Assembly (NCBI GenBank): GCA_018714695.1
Contig: DVNB01000040.1
Location: 1-34,016 of the forward strand
Length of the DNA: 34,016 nucleotides
Source of the DNA: Candidatus Ornithomonoglobus merdipullorum
GTDB lineage: Bacteria; Bacillota; Clostridia; UBA1381
Direction: 5' to 3'
Part shown: positions 33,619-34,016 of the stretch, in pieces
How the letters are laid out: each line of letters starts with the position of its first letter
Position numbering within the stretch: position 1 is the stretch's first letter
Position numbers and translations under genes: made by a program
Notes under the pieces: model-generated
What the model saw: only the letters and a program-made list of their open reading frames with translations
What the model was told of the DNA's origin: nothing
Databases searched by the model: none

Positions 33619-33647
33619 AGTATACCACGTTTTAGCAAAATCGTCAA
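33619..33647 (-). promoter_or_regulatory. Sigma-A promoter of the TrpXYZ-like importer operon
   Basis: On the minus strand TTGACG (33647-33642), a 17-bp spacer and TATACT (33624-33619), each five of six to consensus. The expected start near 33612 leaves a leader of about 88 nt. Confidence 0.85.
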
Positions 33648-33705
33648 GAGAAAAATTTAATATTTGTTTAAATTATATGCAATTTTCATAAAAATAAAAT
33701 AAGAT

Positions 33706-33737
33706 AAAAAAAACACCGCTTTCGCAGTGCTTTTTTT
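33706..33737 (-). terminator. GAAA-tetraloop terminator of the candidate small RNA
   Basis: On the minus strand CACUGC (33729-33724), GAAA, GCGGUG (33719-33714), with one U-G pair, then U8. On the plus strand the same stem has a C-A mismatch, so the orientation is minus. An A-run before the stem extends the pairing with the U-run. Confidence 0.85.
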
Positions 33738-33807
33738 AACAGGTATAGGATAAAAGGGTGAAAAGTAATTTCTTCTCAATATTAACTGATCTTCAATATC
33801 TTTCACT
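33706..33807 (-). ncRNA. Candidate stand-alone small RNA (about 100 nt)
   Basis: A complete small transcription unit sits on the minus strand between the importer promoter and the window edge. A promoter is at 33842-33814, transcription would begin near 33807, and an intrinsic terminator with a GAAA tetraloop ends it near 33706. A frame beginning GTG at about 33804 runs through the terminator stem and lacks a ribosome site, so a protein is unlikely. I do not recognise the RNA family; it is not 6S, tmRNA or SRP RNA by sequence. Confidence 0.5.
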
Positions 33808-33813
33808 TCTATT

Positions 33814-33842
33814 ATTATAACACATATATTTATAAAAATCAA
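33814..33842 (-). promoter_or_regulatory. Promoter of the candidate small RNA
   Basis: On the minus strand TTGATT (33842-33837), a 17-bp spacer and a perfect TATAAT (33819-33814). The surrounding DNA is AT-rich, which raises the chance of a random match; the matched terminator downstream is what makes it credible. Confidence 0.6.
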
Positions 33843-33894
33843 TATCTTTTTTTAAAAATGCAGATAAAAAAGGCGTTTTTTTTATAAAGTTCAA

Positions 33895-33976
33895 TTGCCA
33901 AAGTAAATTCCAGTGTAATAATTTACAAACCAGAATTTAAACTGGCAAATTAAATACCAGAATTTAAATTGGCAAA
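33895..33976. repeat. Iterated palindromic operator-like repeats at the right edge
   Basis: Two 20-bp direct copies, 33930-33949 and 33957-33976, start with CCAGAATTTAAA and differ at one base (CTGG versus TTGG in the second half). Each is partly palindromic (CCAG-N8-CTGG). A third, inverted and weaker copy begins TTGCCA at 33895, and a partial direct copy starts CCAG at 33910. They lie just upstream of an extended -10 promoter. Confidence 0.75.
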
Positions 33977-33995
33977 CCCAATTATAATTCATTTG

Positions 33996-34004
33996 TGCTA
34001 TAAT
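33996..34004 (+). promoter_or_regulatory. Extended -10 promoter reading out of the window
   Basis: TGCTATAAT (33996-34004) is a perfect extended -10; no good -35 lies 16-18 bp upstream. The transcript would start near 34010 and enter a gene beyond the window, which the repeats upstream probably regulate. Confidence 0.6.
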
Positions 34005-34016
34005 GAAATTAGTAGT

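Noticed and set aside
33657-33842. 61-codon minus-strand frame across the candidate small RNA
   Set aside because: It reads through the promoter -10 box and the terminator hairpin, has no ribosome site, and gives an uninformative sequence.

Overview
The window looks like chromosomal DNA of an anaerobic, low-to-moderate-GC Clostridia (Firmicutes), probably a gut or fibre-degrading lineage. The signs are the GlgC/GlgD pair, pyruvate phosphate dikinase, strong AGGAGG-type ribosome sites, consensus sigma-A promoters, hairpin-plus-U terminators, lipoboxes and S-layer homology (SLH) proteins with atrophied Ig-like domains. The surface proteins resemble those of Monoglobus-like or cellulolytic Clostridia, but I cannot fix the genus from the sequence alone. 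I see no tRNA, rRNA, CRISPR array, insertion sequence or prophage.

Layout. (1) 0.2-11.4 kb, plus strand: a complete glycogen locus, glgB-glgC-glgD, then glgA-glgP behind a terminator and a new promoter, then an intracellular GH13 alpha-glucan hydrolase. It makes ADP-glucose, elongates and branches glycogen, and degrades it again. GlgA carries an unusual histone-like lysine-rich tail. (2) 11.4-19.8 kb, plus strand: a cell-surface block with a small secreted beta-sandwich protein, an AraC-family regulator 25 bp upstream of a large N-terminal-SLH protein, and a second SLH protein with its anchor at the C-terminus. A markedly AT-rich segment covers the 3' half of the first SLH gene and the 5' two-thirds of the second, suggesting a mosaic or diversifying surface locus. 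(3) 19.9-24.6 kb, minus strand: thiC under a consensus promoter and a TPP riboswitch with a terminator, followed after 13 bp by a small lipoprotein gene; then ppdK with its own promoter and terminator.

(4) 24.9-29.6 kb, plus strand: a lone amidase-like cysteine-hydrolase domain protein, then a MarR-regulated operon for a heterodimeric ABC exporter. The MarR promoter is followed at once by a 28-bp palindrome, a good candidate operator. The two ABC subunits have complementary defects in their ATPase motifs, the hallmark of asymmetric heterodimers. (5) 29.7-30.6 kb: a degraded HxlR/quinone-oxidoreductase pair. Both genes have lost their 5' ends at one head-to-head junction, and the oxidoreductase has also lost its middle with a frameshift. 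(6) 30.7-33.6 kb, minus strand: a three-gene ABC importer (lipoprotein, permease, ATPase) of the TrpXYZ-like family with a structured 5' leader and a hairpin between the first two genes. (7) 33.7-34.0 kb: a candidate stand-alone small RNA of about 100 nt, and iterated operator-like repeats in front of an extended -10 promoter that reads out of the window.

Functions were assigned by reading translated proteins for family motifs. No database search was run, so family names rest on recognised motifs and those for the surface proteins are the least certain.
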